Shown here piece after piece: positions 16,432-25,476 of a stretch of DNA of 64,000 bases. A program made the position numbers and the translations under genes. The DNA comes from Listeria sp. PSOL-1 (GTDB lineage Bacteria; Bacillota; Bacilli; Lactobacillales; Listeriaceae). The first letter of the stretch is position 1. Each line of letters opens with the position of its first letter. Location: positions 1,116,001-1,180,000 of the forward strand of contig NZ_LR760298.1 of the NCBI RefSeq assembly GCF_902806445.1, given 5' to 3'. Below the pieces are notes generated by a model. That model was not told the DNA's origin. It worked only from the letters and a program-made list of their open reading frames with translations, and did not search any database.

Positions 16432-17437
16432 GAGCTAAGTTCCCTCCTAATTTCCCATTATCAACTTCGCGTTTAATCGTCTCCACAACACGTCGTTCAA
16501 TCATTTCACGCGCTTGTCTAATCGTCGTAAAAATCGCATTGGCATTGGATGAACCGTGAGCTTTAATGACCGGTGCCTGTACGCCGAAAAAGCAAGCTCC
16601 CCCATATTCACTGTAATCCATTTTTGCACGTAATTCTAACAGATCTTTTCTCAAGAATCCTGCTGCAATTTTATTTTTTAGGTTGCTGAGCAAACTCATT
16701 CTTAACATTGAAAAGAAAGCAGCTCCTGTTCCTTCTAAACTTTTAAGTACCATATTTCCAGTAAAGCCATCGGTTACAACAACGTCAGCCACATCCATAA
16801 GAAGATCCCGCGATTCAACATTGCCAATAAAATGATAGGCGTCTTGTTCTTTCATTAATGAATAGGCTTTTTTCGTTAATTCGTTCCCTTTTGTTTCTTC
16901 TGTCCCAATATTTAACAAGCCTACGCGTGGCTTATCGATTTTGCGGACTTGTTCAGCATAAATCGACCCCATTAAACCAAATTGGAGTAAATGTTCTGGT
17001 TTAGCCTCTGAATTAGCGCCAAGGTCAAGCATGATAAAACCTTTTCCACTAATGGTTGGCAAAATTGGAGCCAGTGCTGGTCGATCGATTCCTTTGATTC
17101 TTCCAACAACAAAAAGTCCGGTAGACATCAGTGCCCCAGTGTTTCCTGCTGAAATACAGGCATCTGCTATACCATCTTTTACTGCTTGAGCGGCAAGTAC
17201 CATTGACGCCTTTTTTTTGCGTTTAACCGCGCGGACTGGTTCATCTTCGCTTTCGATTTTTTCATCTGTATGCACAATACTTACTCTTGTTTGATCGGTT
17301 AGATATTCAAGAATAGCCGATTCTTTTCCAAAAAGGATAAATTCAACATCTTTAAATTTTGCTGCAGCAGTCATTACACCTTCAACAATTTCTTTAGGTG
17401 CATGGTCACCGCCCATTGCATCAATTGCTATTTTCAT
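16424..17437 (-). CDS. plsX: Phosphate acyltransferase PlsX
   Basis: PlsX converts acyl-ACP to acyl-phosphate, the donor for PlsY in phospholipid synthesis. The protein is 337 aa, starting [20 protein letters not shown], a clear family signature; other conserved runs are [16 protein letters not shown] and [17 protein letters not shown]. It lies 15 bases after fapR and overlaps fabD, linking fatty acid and phospholipid synthesis in one unit. Confidence 0.97.
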   Translation of the reverse strand: MKIAIDAMGGDHAPKEIVEGVMTAAAKFKDVEFILFGKESAILEYLTDQTRVSIVHTDEKIESEDEPVRAVKRKKKASMVLAAQAVKDGIADACISAGNTGALMSTGLFVVGRIKGIDRPALAPILPTISGKGFIMLDLGANSEAKPEHLLQFGLMGSIYAEQVRKIDKPRVGLLNIGTEETKGNELTKKAYSLMKEQDAYHFIGNVESRDLLMDVADVVVTDGFTGNMVLKSLEGTGAAFFSMLRMSLLSNLKNKIAAGFLRKDLLELRAKMDYSEYGGACFFGVQAPVIKAHGSSNANAIFTTIRQAREMIERRVVETIKREVDNGKLGGNLAHE

Positions 17438-17452
17438 TTTCGTCAGTCCTTT

Positions 17453-18025
17453 TTACTTTTTTTCGGTGGCATGATACATTTCGAATTTGCCTTTTAGCAC
17501 AATCTCGTCGCCCACGTAACTTTTAATATCAACTATTGTGATCGCACGTTGATCTGTTTTTTCTCTTACTTTCGCTTTCGCAATGACTCGTTCCCCTTCT
17601 TTTACGGAGCGAACAAAACGAACAGCAGATTGCGTTGTGAGTGCTAGTTCATTTGGAATAACTGCTGTAGCAAGTGAGTTTGCTTGAGCGAACAAATGAT
17701 GTCCACGTGCAATTTTATTCCGCTTAAAGACGTGTTCTGGACCGACATCAAAAAGTGATATCGCACTTTTCCCTGGATTGATATCAATAATTTCACCGAT
17801 AACTTCATCTATAGGTAAACTTTTCACGGCATCAGCATAATTAACGCTTGCGACCTGCTCTATTCTGACGCGAAGCTCTGGTATGGAAAGTGCCACACGA
17901 TCAAGCCTAACTGTCTGCACACTAACATGAAAAAGGTCAGCAAGCTGTTCATCCGTGATAAAAGGATTTTCATCAATGGCTTCTTGTAATCTTTTTTGCC
18001 TTTCTTTTTTTGGGTGTTTTTTCAT
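17453..18025 (-). CDS. fapR: Transcription factor FapR, fatty acid regulator
   Basis: FapR represses fatty acid and phospholipid genes and is released by malonyl-CoA. The protein is 190 aa with an N-terminal helix-turn-helix ([20 protein letters not shown], about 24-43) and a C-terminal hot-dog domain carrying the conserved [20 protein letters not shown] (about 108-127). It is first in fapR-plsX-fabD-fabG-acpP, with a FapR-type operator in its own promoter, so it should be autoregulated. Confidence 0.96.
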   Translation of the reverse strand: MKKHPKKERQKRLQEAIDENPFITDEQLADLFHVSVQTVRLDRVALSIPELRVRIEQVASVNYADAVKSLPIDEVIGEIIDINPGKSAISLFDVGPEHVFKRNKIARGHHLFAQANSLATAVIPNELALTTQSAVRFVRSVKEGERVIAKAKVREKTDQRAITIVDIKSYVGDEIVLKGKFEMYHATEKK

Positions 18026-18059
18026 ATACTTTCCCCATCTTTCCTATTTTCAAGTGCTA

Positions 18060-18076
18060 CTAATACCAGATCCTAA
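18060..18076. promoter_or_regulatory. FapR operator at the fapR promoter
   Basis: The 17-bp imperfect palindrome CTAATACCAGATCCTAA resembles the FapR box with TTAG/CTAA ends. On the minus strand it overlaps a possible -10 (TATTAG), with a weak -35 TAGACT 17 bases upstream, and lies about 35 bases before the fapR ATG. Binding here would block transcription. Confidence 0.7.
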
Positions 18077-18085
18077 AAGGTAAGT

Positions 18086-18112
18086 CTAAAAAAAGAGACA
18101 ATCCGCCTCTTT
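18086..18112 (-). terminator. Terminator after recG
   Basis: AAAGAG pairs with CTCTTT over a 9-base loop (GCGGATTGT), followed on the minus strand by TTTTAG. It lies about 85 bases past the recG stop and just upstream of the fapR promoter. Confidence 0.75.
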
Positions 18113-18196
18113 AAAGTAGGATGGCTATTTTAAACTCATACAGCTTAATGTTATAGAAAATAAAGCGCACTTGCAAGTATTTTTCTTTATTCGTAA

Positions 18197-20245
18197 TTAG
18201 TCTAGCTTTTCCTCCGTAAAAACACCACTTGCTAAAAGGGACTCATATAAACGAGCGTATTCGGGATTTTCAGCTAAATTTTCATCAAAGATCAACTTGG
18301 CGGCGTCTTCGCGTGCGATTTCTAGCACACGGTAATCATGGACGATATCAGCTATGTTAAACTCAGGAAGTCCACTTTGTTTTGTACCAAAGAAGTCGCC
18401 TGGGCCTCGTAGCTCTAAATCACGTTCGCTTAGAGCAAAACCATCGTTTGTTTCAGTCATAATGGTCATTCGCTCTTTTCCAACTTCAGTTTTAGGATCA
18501 GCTAGTAAGATGCAGTAAGATTGATCAGAACCCCTACCAACCCTTCCTCGCAATTGGTGCAGCTGGGAAAGTCCAAAGCGGTCAGCATCATAAATCACCA
18601 TCATTGTTGCATTCGGTACATTAACGCCTACTTCAACAACTGTCGTAGAAACAAGGCAATCGATCTTTTGGCTACTAAACGCGCGCATTAGCCCTTCTTT
18701 TTCGGCTGGTAAAAGTTTCCCATGCATTAAACCAACTGTATGCCGCTTTTTCCATTTAGCAAGTAGTAAATGATAAAAATCTACAGCATTTTGTACTTCA
18801 AGCTTGTCTGATTCCTCAATTAATGGACAAATAACATACACTTGGTGTCCTTTTATGATTTCTTTTTCGACAAATTGAATGACGCGATCCAACATCTCGT
18901 GTTTTACCCAGAATGTCTCAATTTGTTTTCGGCCAGCAGGGAGCTCATCAATCACAGAAACATCCATTTCACCAAAAGTCGTAATGGCAAGCGTTCTTGG
19001 AATAGGTGTAGCTGTCATAAACAGAACATCCGGATATTCTCCTTTTTCGCGTAAAATTCGCCGTTGACCAACACCAAAACGGTGCTGTTCATCTGTAATA
19101 ACTAGTCCTAAGCGGTGGTAAATAACCTCTTCTTGAATTAAAGCATGCGTTCCTACGAGGACATCAATGTTACCTTCTTCAAGTAAAAGAAGGAGTTCTT
19201 TTCTCCGTTTCCCTTTCACTGAACTTGTAAGTAAGCCAACTGTTACATCAAATGGTGCAAGTAACTCGACTAAAGAATTGGCATGTTGCTCAGCTAAGAT
19301 CTCCGTTGGTACCATGAGTGCGCTTTGAAATCCACTCTTTGCAGCTGCAAAGATCGCAATGGAGGCAACGACTGTTTTTCCAGAACCTACATCTCCTTGG
19401 AGCAATCGATTCATATGAAAATGTGATTTCATATCCCCACAAATTTCATTAACGACGCGTTTTTGTGCGTTAGTAAGTGGAAAAGGTAAAGCATCAATAT
19501 AGGTTCTTAATTCAGCAACATCATAGTCAATCGCAATTCCGCCTGCTTTTTCCCGTTCAATTTTTCGAAAAAACTGCATTCTAAGTTGAAACAGTAATAG
19601 CTCTTCGTACACCATTCTGCGCCTAGCCTGCTTTAATTCACTGCTGTCTTTTGGAAAATGTAAGATGCGAATCGCTTCGTCTCGTGCAATTAGTTTATAT
19701 TTATCAAGGTAAACTTGAGGAATAATTTCTTCAATCTCTTTATGATACATCGTAAAAGCAGCTTGCACATATTTTTGCATGGTCTTAGTACGTAGGCTGC
19801 CTTTTAAGCGATAGATCCCTTCTAACGCTTCGTCTTGTGTTTGCATGCCTAATTTGAATTTGCTTGCTGTAATTTGGGCTCGATTTTTATCCCATTTTCC
19901 AGAAATTGTCACTGTTTCACCCGTTGCAATTTTCGCTTTTAAATAGGGTTGATTAAAAAAATCGATGCGAATGACTTGTCCTTCTACTGAAAGACGAAAA
20001 GACAATTTTGATTTTTTCTTTCCATAAAAAGCAAGCGAAGGTTCAGTAAGCACTTCGCCACAAACTGTTATTCGCTCCGCATCGCCCACTTGTTCTAAAT
20101 TCCGCAAGCGATAATCTTCATAGCGATATGGAACATTCCAAAGCAAGTCCTGCACCGTTGAAATGCCTAATTCTTTTAATGTTTTTGCCGTTTCTTCGCC
20201 AATTCCTTTAATTCCAGTAACGCTTATTTTTTTTAAGTTATTCAC
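18197..20245 (-). CDS. recG: ATP-dependent DNA helicase RecG
   Basis: RecG remodels stalled forks and Holliday junctions. The start chosen is GTG 20243-20245 (NNLKKISVTGIKGIG follows), giving 682 aa, the usual Firmicutes length. It overlaps the sdaAA stop by 8 bases, as GTGAATAA. A TTG at 20267-20269 would add 8 residues. Domains in order: N-terminal helix-hairpin region, OB wedge (about 60-150), then the helicase core with LLQGDVGSGKTVVA, VITDEQHRFG and TATPIPRT, and C-terminal QLRGRVGRG. It is the last gene of yloU-fakA-sdaAB-sdaAA-recG. Confidence 0.96.
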   Translation of the reverse strand: MNNLKKISVTGIKGIGEETAKTLKELGISTVQDLLWNVPYRYEDYRLRNLEQVGDAERITVCGEVLTEPSLAFYGKKKSKLSFRLSVEGQVIRIDFFNQPYLKAKIATGETVTISGKWDKNRAQITASKFKLGMQTQDEALEGIYRLKGSLRTKTMQKYVQAAFTMYHKEIEEIIPQVYLDKYKLIARDEAIRILHFPKDSSELKQARRRMVYEELLLFQLRMQFFRKIEREKAGGIAIDYDVAELRTYIDALPFPLTNAQKRVVNEICGDMKSHFHMNRLLQGDVGSGKTVVASIAIFAAAKSGFQSALMVPTEILAEQHANSLVELLAPFDVTVGLLTSSVKGKRRKELLLLLEEGNIDVLVGTHALIQEEVIYHRLGLVITDEQHRFGVGQRRILREKGEYPDVLFMTATPIPRTLAITTFGEMDVSVIDELPAGRKQIETFWVKHEMLDRVIQFVEKEIIKGHQVYVICPLIEESDKLEVQNAVDFYHLLLAKWKKRHTVGLMHGKLLPAEKEGLMRAFSSQKIDCLVSTTVVEVGVNVPNATMMVIYDADRFGLSQLHQLRGRVGRGSDQSYCILLADPKTEVGKERMTIMTETNDGFALSERDLELRGPGDFFGTKQSGLPEFNIADIVHDYRVLEIAREDAAKLIFDENLAENPEYARLYESLLASGVFTEEKLD

Positions 20246-21128
20246 TTGGATTTTCTGGCGATAGACCAAAGATTTTTGCTTGAATGGCTCTTCCTGTTGG
20301 TGTAGCCGCCAGCCCTCCTTCAGCAGTTTCTCTTAAACTACTTGGCATCTGCAACCCAACACGATACATCGCTTCAATCACTTCATCACATGGGATTTGA
20401 CTCTTAATTCCAGCAAGTGCCATATCAGCAGAAATAATGGCTTGCGAAGATCCTAGTGCATTTCGTTTCACACATGGGACTTCAACGAGACCAGCAACAG
20501 GATCACAGACTAGACCCAGCATGTTTTTAAGCGTCATCGCCATGGCATGTGAAGCTTGTTCAGGTGTTCCTCCTGCTGCTTCAACAATTGCAGCTGAAGC
20601 CATAGCTGATGCCGATCCCACTTCTGCTTGACACCCTCCTGCTGCCCCGCTAATAAACGCTTGGTTCGCAACAACAAAACCAAAGGCGCCAGCAGTAAAT
20701 AAAAAATCCACCATTTGTTCACGCGTTAATTCAAGTTTATCTTTTACAGCAAAAAGAACACCTGGAACAACGCCAGCACTTCCAGCTGTTGGTGTTGCAC
20801 AAATGACACCCATTGCTGCGTTGACTTCGTTGGTTGCAATTGCTTTTTGAACAGATTCAAGGACAAGTTCTCCCGATAGAGTATTTCCTTTTTCAATGTA
20901 TTTTTTCATTAAAACCGCATCGCCACCAGTTAATCCTGTTGTAGAGTTAACGCCATTTTCTCCTTTTTTAATCGCCTCTTCCATCACATCTAGATTACGA
21001 GTCATCGCTGCAAAAATTTCATCATGTGATAATCCTGAAACGTTCATTTCACGTTCGATCATCACTTTTGAAATCGGCTTTTTTTCATGCTGAGCAATAT
21101 CAATTAATTCAGCAACTGTACGAAACAT
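20238..21128 (-). CDS. sdaAA: L-serine dehydratase, iron-sulfur-dependent, alpha subunit
   Basis: The catalytic chain of L-serine dehydratase, which turns serine into pyruvate and ammonia using a [4Fe-4S] cluster. The protein is 296 aa. Cysteines suited to the cluster occur in GVICATPTAGSAG, CDPVAGLVEVPCVKRNALG and GGCQAEVG. It lies about 22 bases after sdaAB, the partner chain. Its 3' end overlaps recG. Confidence 0.95.
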   Translation of the reverse strand: MFRTVAELIDIAQHEKKPISKVMIEREMNVSGLSHDEIFAAMTRNLDVMEEAIKKGENGVNSTTGLTGGDAVLMKKYIEKGNTLSGELVLESVQKAIATNEVNAAMGVICATPTAGSAGVVPGVLFAVKDKLELTREQMVDFLFTAGAFGFVVANQAFISGAAGGCQAEVGSASAMASAAIVEAAGGTPEQASHAMAMTLKNMLGLVCDPVAGLVEVPCVKRNALGSSQAIISADMALAGIKSQIPCDEVIEAMYRVGLQMPSSLRETAEGGLAATPTGRAIQAKIFGLSPENPSE

Positions 21129-21150
21129 TTATCTTCCACTCACTTTCTTC

Positions 21151-21813
21151 TTAAATGACAATGCTAGCTACTTGATAAACACCTTGAATTTCGCTAATTT
21201 GATCTAACAATGATTGATCCACAACTTGATCCACTTCAATGACCATTAATGCTTCGTTCCCTTTTGTTTTACGTGAAACTTTCATCTGCCCGATGTTGAT
21301 CTCATGGCGCGCGATCAAAGCGGATACAGAAGCGATAATGCCATATCGGTCCTGATGTAAAATTAAAATCGCAGGCAATGTTCCCGTAAAGTCGAGTTCA
21401 AAATCATTTAACCGAACAATCTCGACTTTTCCACCACCAATAGAGGCTCCAACAAGGGTGGTTTGCTTCATTCCATTTTTTAAAACTAATTTTACGGTAT
21501 TTGGGTGAGGCGCTTCTTCTAGTTCTTCAATAAATTGAATATGTATCCCCCATTTTTTGGCTAATGCAGGGGAATCTTTCATCCGTGGATCATCTGGCTC
21601 AAAACCAAGTAAACCACCAATCAAAGCGACATCCGTACCATGACCTTTATACGTTTTAGCGAATGAGCCATACAAATGGATATCTACTTGTGTTGGCGTT
21701 TCTCTAAAAACATCACGAGCGATTTTGCCTATCGTACTTGCTCCAGCTGTATGCGAACTGGATGGACCAATCATCACTGGACCAATGATATCAAAGACGC
21801 TGTTAAATTTCAT
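21151..21813 (-). CDS. sdaAB: L-serine dehydratase, iron-sulfur-dependent, beta subunit
   Basis: Beta chain of the two-subunit serine dehydratase, 220 aa. The N-terminal part starts with SVFDIIGPVMIGPSSSHTAG, diagnostic for the family, and the C-terminal 70 residues form an ACT domain (GIIASVSALIARHEINIGQM onward). It lies between fakA and sdaAA with short gaps and is part of the same transcript. Confidence 0.95.
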   Translation of the reverse strand: MKFNSVFDIIGPVMIGPSSSHTAGASTIGKIARDVFRETPTQVDIHLYGSFAKTYKGHGTDVALIGGLLGFEPDDPRMKDSPALAKKWGIHIQFIEELEEAPHPNTVKLVLKNGMKQTTLVGASIGGGKVEIVRLNDFELDFTGTLPAILILHQDRYGIIASVSALIARHEINIGQMKVSRKTKGNEALMVIEVDQVVDQSLLDQISEIQGVYQVASIVI

Positions 21814-21840
21814 CTTTTTATGCCCCTTTCTAAAATATGT

Positions 21841-23493
21841 CTATTCAACAGAAAAAATATAAGGGTATACTGGTTGATTTCCAGCATGTACTTCAAATTC
21901 AATATCGGGAAATTTCACTTCAAGTTGGCTTACTAAATCTTCAGCCTCGTCTTTTGTTACACTTTCTCCGTATAAAAGCATCACAATTTCACTATCTTCA
22001 TCTATCATTTTTTCAAGGGTGGCTAGCATCGTAGCGTTTAGATCAGATAAGCTTATTTGAATTTTGCCTTCAATGATGCCAATGTAATCCTCTTTCTTGA
22101 CCTCTAAACCTTCTACACTTGTATCACGAACAGCTGTTGTTACTTGTCCACTAACGATTTGTTTCAGCGCTTGTTCCATTTCCCGTTGATTGTTTGCAAA
22201 GCTTTCTTCTTTTCGAAAAGAAGCGAGTGCAGCAAGCCCCTCTGGAATCGTCTCAGTTGGAATCACTTGGATATTTTCAACACGTGCAATCGCTGCGGCT
22301 TGTTTAGCAGCCATTACAATATTTTTATTGTTTGGTAAAATAAAAACTTGTTCAGCATTCGCTGCTTCAATCGCTTGGACAATATCTTCGGTACTTGGAT
22401 TCATCGTTTGCCCGCCAGAAAGAACAACATTTGCGCCTAAACTTGTAAACAATTTCTTTATTCCTGTACCAGCAGAAACGGTAACGATGCCATAGGGTGT
22501 TTTCCCTTTAGGCTTTTCTTTTTCATGGATGATGGCCTCGTGCTGTTCGCGCATGTTCTCTACTTTCATTTTAATCAGGCTCCCGTACTGTTGTCCGTAA
22601 TTAAAAACATCACCTGGGCGCTCTGTGTGAATGTGAACTTTAGCCACTTCATCATCAGCCACAACAAGCAAGGAATCGCCCATTTTGTTTAAATCTTGGC
22701 GGAATTTTTCTTCATCAAATGGCTTTTGATCTGCTTTATTTTTCTTAATTTGGACCATGATTTCTGTACAGTAACCAAATATAATCTCATCTGTTGACAT
22801 AAAGTCTTGAACGTGGCGATGATGCTCAGCATTGATCATCTCATTCATTGATTTCATATAATCTTTAAGTTCAAGTTGTCCAGTTAGCGCCCCGTAAAAG
22901 CCTTCATAGATCAGGATCAGCCCTTGACCACCACTATCAACAACGCCTACTTCTTTTAAGATCGGTAATTGTTCGGGTGTGTTTTTAAGTGCAATATTCC
23001 CGTGTTTTACGATAGCCTTCATGACTTCTTCAATGCTTCCATCAACAAGAGCCTCGTTCATTCCTGCTTTTGCAGCTTCTCTTGCCACGGTTAAAATCGT
23101 TCCCTCAACTGGTTTCATGACTGCTTGATAGGCCGTTTCAACGCCTTTTGCAAAAGCTTTAGCAAATTCTTCTGGTGTAAGGATTTCTTTTGCTTCGACA
23201 GCTTTAGAGAAACCACGGAAAAGCTGTGATAAAATAACCCCCGAATTCCCTCTTGCTCCCATAAGCAAACCTTTCGCAAAATCAGCACTAACATTCGACA
23301 TGGATTCTGATTCATTTTGAGAAACTTCTTTTGCTCCACTTGCCATTGATAAATTCATATTTGTCCCAGTATCTCCATCTGGTACAGGAAAAACATTTAG
23401 CGAATCTACAAAATCAGCGTTTTTGGCTAGGTTTTCCGCTCCAAGGGCTATCATTTCAGCCCATTTTTTTCCATTTAACTGGTAAATATCCAA
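21841..23493 (-). CDS. fakA: Fatty acid kinase FakA (YloV), DAK2 domain
   Basis: FakA phosphorylates fatty acids held by FakB (DegV-type) proteins to feed them into phospholipids. The protein is 550 aa. The N-terminal DAK2 ATP-binding domain has NVFPVPDGDTGTNMNLSM (about 34-51) and LLMGARGNSGVILSQLFRGF; the middle and C-terminal domains are of the DegV-associated type. It lies 15 bases after yloU, the standard pair. No fakB is in the window. Confidence 0.93.
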   Translation of the reverse strand: MDIYQLNGKKWAEMIALGAENLAKNADFVDSLNVFPVPDGDTGTNMNLSMASGAKEVSQNESESMSNVSADFAKGLLMGARGNSGVILSQLFRGFSKAVEAKEILTPEEFAKAFAKGVETAYQAVMKPVEGTILTVAREAAKAGMNEALVDGSIEEVMKAIVKHGNIALKNTPEQLPILKEVGVVDSGGQGLILIYEGFYGALTGQLELKDYMKSMNEMINAEHHRHVQDFMSTDEIIFGYCTEIMVQIKKNKADQKPFDEEKFRQDLNKMGDSLLVVADDEVAKVHIHTERPGDVFNYGQQYGSLIKMKVENMREQHEAIIHEKEKPKGKTPYGIVTVSAGTGIKKLFTSLGANVVLSGGQTMNPSTEDIVQAIEAANAEQVFILPNNKNIVMAAKQAAAIARVENIQVIPTETIPEGLAALASFRKEESFANNQREMEQALKQIVSGQVTTAVRDTSVEGLEVKKEDYIGIIEGKIQISLSDLNATMLATLEKMIDEDSEIVMLLYGESVTKDEAEDLVSQLEVKFPDIEFEVHAGNQPVYPYIFSVE

Positions 23494-23508
23494 GTCAAAG
23501 ATTCCTCC

Positions 23509-23874
23509 TTACAATTCCTTCATCACTTTCACGCCTTGAACATAGATGTTAACTGATTCAATGACTAAGCCAAGTGTTTGTTCAAGTGTGTATTTGACGC
23601 GTTCTTGTACGTTATGTGCGACTTCAGATATCTTCGTTCCAAAGCTGACAATAATATACATATCAATGTGTAATCCTGAGTCTTCTTGCCTTACAATGAC
23701 GCCTTTTGTATAATTTTCACGCCTTAATATATCGGTTAATCCGTCTCTAATTTGATGTCTGCTTGCCATTCCAACGATGCCAAAATTCTCTTCGGCCACA
23801 CCGCCTGCAATCGCTGCAATCACATCGCTTGTAATATCGACTTTACCTAAATTCGTTTCTATTTCAAGTGACAT
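23509..23874 (-). CDS. yloU: Asp23/YloU family protein
   Basis: A 121-aa Asp23-family (alkaline shock protein-like) protein, conserved directly upstream of fakA in Firmicutes. Members are linked to envelope homeostasis; the precise role is unclear. The start is ATG 23872-23874 (MSLEIETNLGKVDITSDVIA), with AAAGGAGG upstream; an in-frame start at 23895 would add 7 residues and has no such site. Family landmarks are AAIAGGVAEENFGIVGMASR and the amphipathic VQERVKYTLEQTLG. Confidence 0.92.
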   Translation of the reverse strand: MSLEIETNLGKVDITSDVIAAIAGGVAEENFGIVGMASRHQIRDGLTDILRRENYTKGVIVRQEDSGLHIDMYIIVSFGTKISEVAHNVQERVKYTLEQTLGLVIESVNIYVQGVKVMKEL

Positions 23875-24036
23875 AATAGTCCTCCTTTGTGCCATTTACT
23901 TTTACCTGTTTCTCTCTTTTTCAAGAAAAGTCTTTCAAGTTTATTTTACTATATTAAGAAAACAATGGGAAGCTTTAAATCTCGCTGTATTTCTTCTGTC
24001 AAGTAAAAATTCTTTGCACTATTTTCCCATAAAAGC

Positions 24037-24065
24037 TTGCAATGTTATCTTAACTATGATAAATT
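24037..24065 (+). promoter_or_regulatory. Possible promoter for rpmB
   Basis: -35 TTGCAA (24037-24042), 17-base spacer, -10 TAAATT (24060-24065). The -10 is weak. A leader hairpin (24088-24112, AAGATAT/ATATCTT) lies between it and the gene. Confidence 0.45.
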
Positions 24066-24141
24066 ATTCTAGTATATGATATTTAAAAAGATATCTATTT
24101 CTGAAATATCTTGTGAATGCTTTGTAAGGAGGGGTTAAACT

Positions 24142-24330
24142 ATGGCAAAAGAATGTTTTATTACTGGTCGTAAATCTCGCTCTGGTAACAAGCGTTCCCA
24201 CGCGATGAATTATAGCAAACGTACTTGGAAAGCTAACCTACAAAAAGTACGTATTCTAGTAGACGGCAAACCTAAACGAGTTTGGGTTTCAACTCGTGCG
24301 CTTAAATCCGGTAAAGTGGAACGCGTTTAA
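24142..24330 (+). CDS. rpmB: 50S ribosomal protein L28
   Basis: Ribosomal protein L28 (bL28), 62 aa, full length: [20 protein letters not shown]. It carries Cys4 but lacks the full four-Cys zinc set, so it is the zinc-free type. It is a single gene on the plus strand between two minus-strand operons, with AAGGAGGGG upstream and a terminator after it. Confidence 0.98.
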   Translation: MAKECFITGRKSRSGNKRSHAMNYSKRTWKANLQKVRILVDGKPKRVWVSTRALKSGKVERV

Positions 24331-24345
24331 TGAATGTAAAGAGGT

Positions 24346-24376
24346 AATGCAGCGAATTTTGTTCGGTGCATTTTTT
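24346..24376 (+). terminator. Terminator after rpmB
   Basis: AATGCA-CGAA pairs with TTCG-TGCATT, with a single mismatched position, followed by TTTTTTC on the plus strand. It begins 16 bases past the rpmB stop. Confidence 0.85.
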
Positions 24377-24377
24377 C

Positions 24378-24456
24378 TTGTGCAAAATAGTTTGAATAAA
24401 CTGTTTTTTCGGGAAATATCCTGCTTTTTAGGCGGATATGCGCACAATTCAAACTA
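24378..24456. other. Structured spacer with interlaced inverted repeats
   Basis: TTGTGC (24378-24383) can pair with GCACAA (24442-24447), and TAGTTTGAA (24388-24396) with TTCAAACTA (24448-24456). The two pairings cross each other, with a hairpin (ATATCC/GGATAT) between them. It lies between the convergent rpmB and the 24485-24811 gene. It may be a terminator for the minus-strand operon; the pairings could be alternatives or a pseudoknot. Confidence 0.4.
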
Positions 24457-24484
24457 GGCTGATACACCCGCCGACACCTCATTT

Positions 24485-24811
24485 TTATATTGATTTCGCC
24501 AAAATGCCACTGATTAAAATGGCAGCACCTACCAAAATATTCACGAAAAAAAGCGAAACAAGACCGCTAACTAATAAAATCGTTGCTGCCAATTGAACTT
24601 TCTTTTGCACAAGAAATAAATAACCAATTCCTGCAGAGAGTAAAAAGACAAAACTAAAAATGGTTAGCACAATTAAACTTGTTTTTAAGTTACTAGAATA
24701 GCTCCCACTATTTAAATTAATAAACGTAATAACTTGGACATAAACGCCAAGCAGTAAGCCTAATCCTCCTGCTACTAATGCCCACGAATAGCGTTTTTTA
24801 AAAAAAGTCAT
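24485..24811 (-). CDS. Small integral membrane protein, unknown function
   Basis: A 108-aa protein with about four membrane segments (residues about 10-32, 42-66, 72-84, 86-106), separated by short Lys-rich turns such as VQKKVQ. No catalytic motif is seen and I do not recognise a family. It lies 15 bases after thiN with an AGAGAGG ribosome-binding site, so it is the probable last gene of the coaBC-to-thiN operon. The name DUF4064-like is possible but unsupported. Confidence 0.65.
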   Translation of the reverse strand: MTFFKKRYSWALVAGGLGLLLGVYVQVITFINLNSGSYSSNLKTSLIVLTIFSFVFLLSAGIGYLFLVQKKVQLAATILLVSGLVSLFFVNILVGAAILISGILAKSI

Positions 24812-24826
24812 GTTAGAACCTCTCTT

Positions 24827-25474
24827 TCAATCATTGCTCTCAATATAAAGTATCAAACCTGTTTTAAACGAAAATTCGCCGCTTTCACCTAAAAATTCAT
24901 TACTTGAAAGCGCACTTCCTACCGGATAACCAGCGTTGATAAGTGGATATTTAAACCCTGAAAGCGTAAGTCCTGTTACATCTGCCATTGTTGTAAAAGC
25001 AACATATTTTTTATCGGGTTGTTTTACAACAAAATAGTTTCCTGGCAAATACATACGCATATAATTGTGTTTGTCAATCAGCTCCACAAGAGGAATGGCT
25101 GCCCGAAATGCAGGTTTTGTTAGCATCATTAAGTTTGCCAGCAAATGATCAATCCTTCCTCCTGTTGCACCGAAAATACGGATGATTGACGGATTTAAAG
25201 CCATTGCCCACGAAAGACCGAGTTCAGTGTCTGTTTCATCTTTTTCAGCTGGAAATTCTCTAACATCTGTTACCTTTTCTTTCACTTCATTTAATTCAGC
25301 TTTTGTAAGTGAATCAAAGTCCCCAAGCGCGATGTCCGGAATGATGCCCATTTGAAGCAACCTTTTTGAGCCGGAATCAACACCGGCCCAAGTAATATTC
25401 TCATGATTAAACTGAGCTAAATCAGGAATCTCGGCTGCTGGACCTCCAACCATGATATGAACGATTCTTGTCAT
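24827..25474 (-). CDS. thiN: Thiamine pyrophosphokinase
   Basis: Thiamine pyrophosphokinase makes TPP from thiamine and ATP. The protein is about 215 aa, with the N-terminal signature IMVGGPAAEIPDL, then ALGDFDSL, FPAEKDETDTELGLSWA and FGATGGRIDHLLANLMML, all family motifs. Two starts are possible: ATG 25472-25474 has AGGTGA at 6 bases and is used here; ATG 25478-25480 overlaps the rpe stop (ATGA style) but sits right against that site. No TPP riboswitch is seen upstream. Confidence 0.93.
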   Translation of the reverse strand: MTRIVHIMVGGPAAEIPDLAQFNHENITWAGVDSGSKRLLQMGIIPDIALGDFDSLTKAELNEVKEKVTDVREFPAEKDETDTELGLSWAMALNPSIIRIFGATGGRIDHLLANLMMLTKPAFRAAIPLVELIDKHNYMRMYLPGNYFVVKQPDKKYVAFTTMADVTGLTLSGFKYPLINAGYPVGSALSSNEFLGESGEFSFKTGLILYIESND

Positions 25475-25476
25475 CT

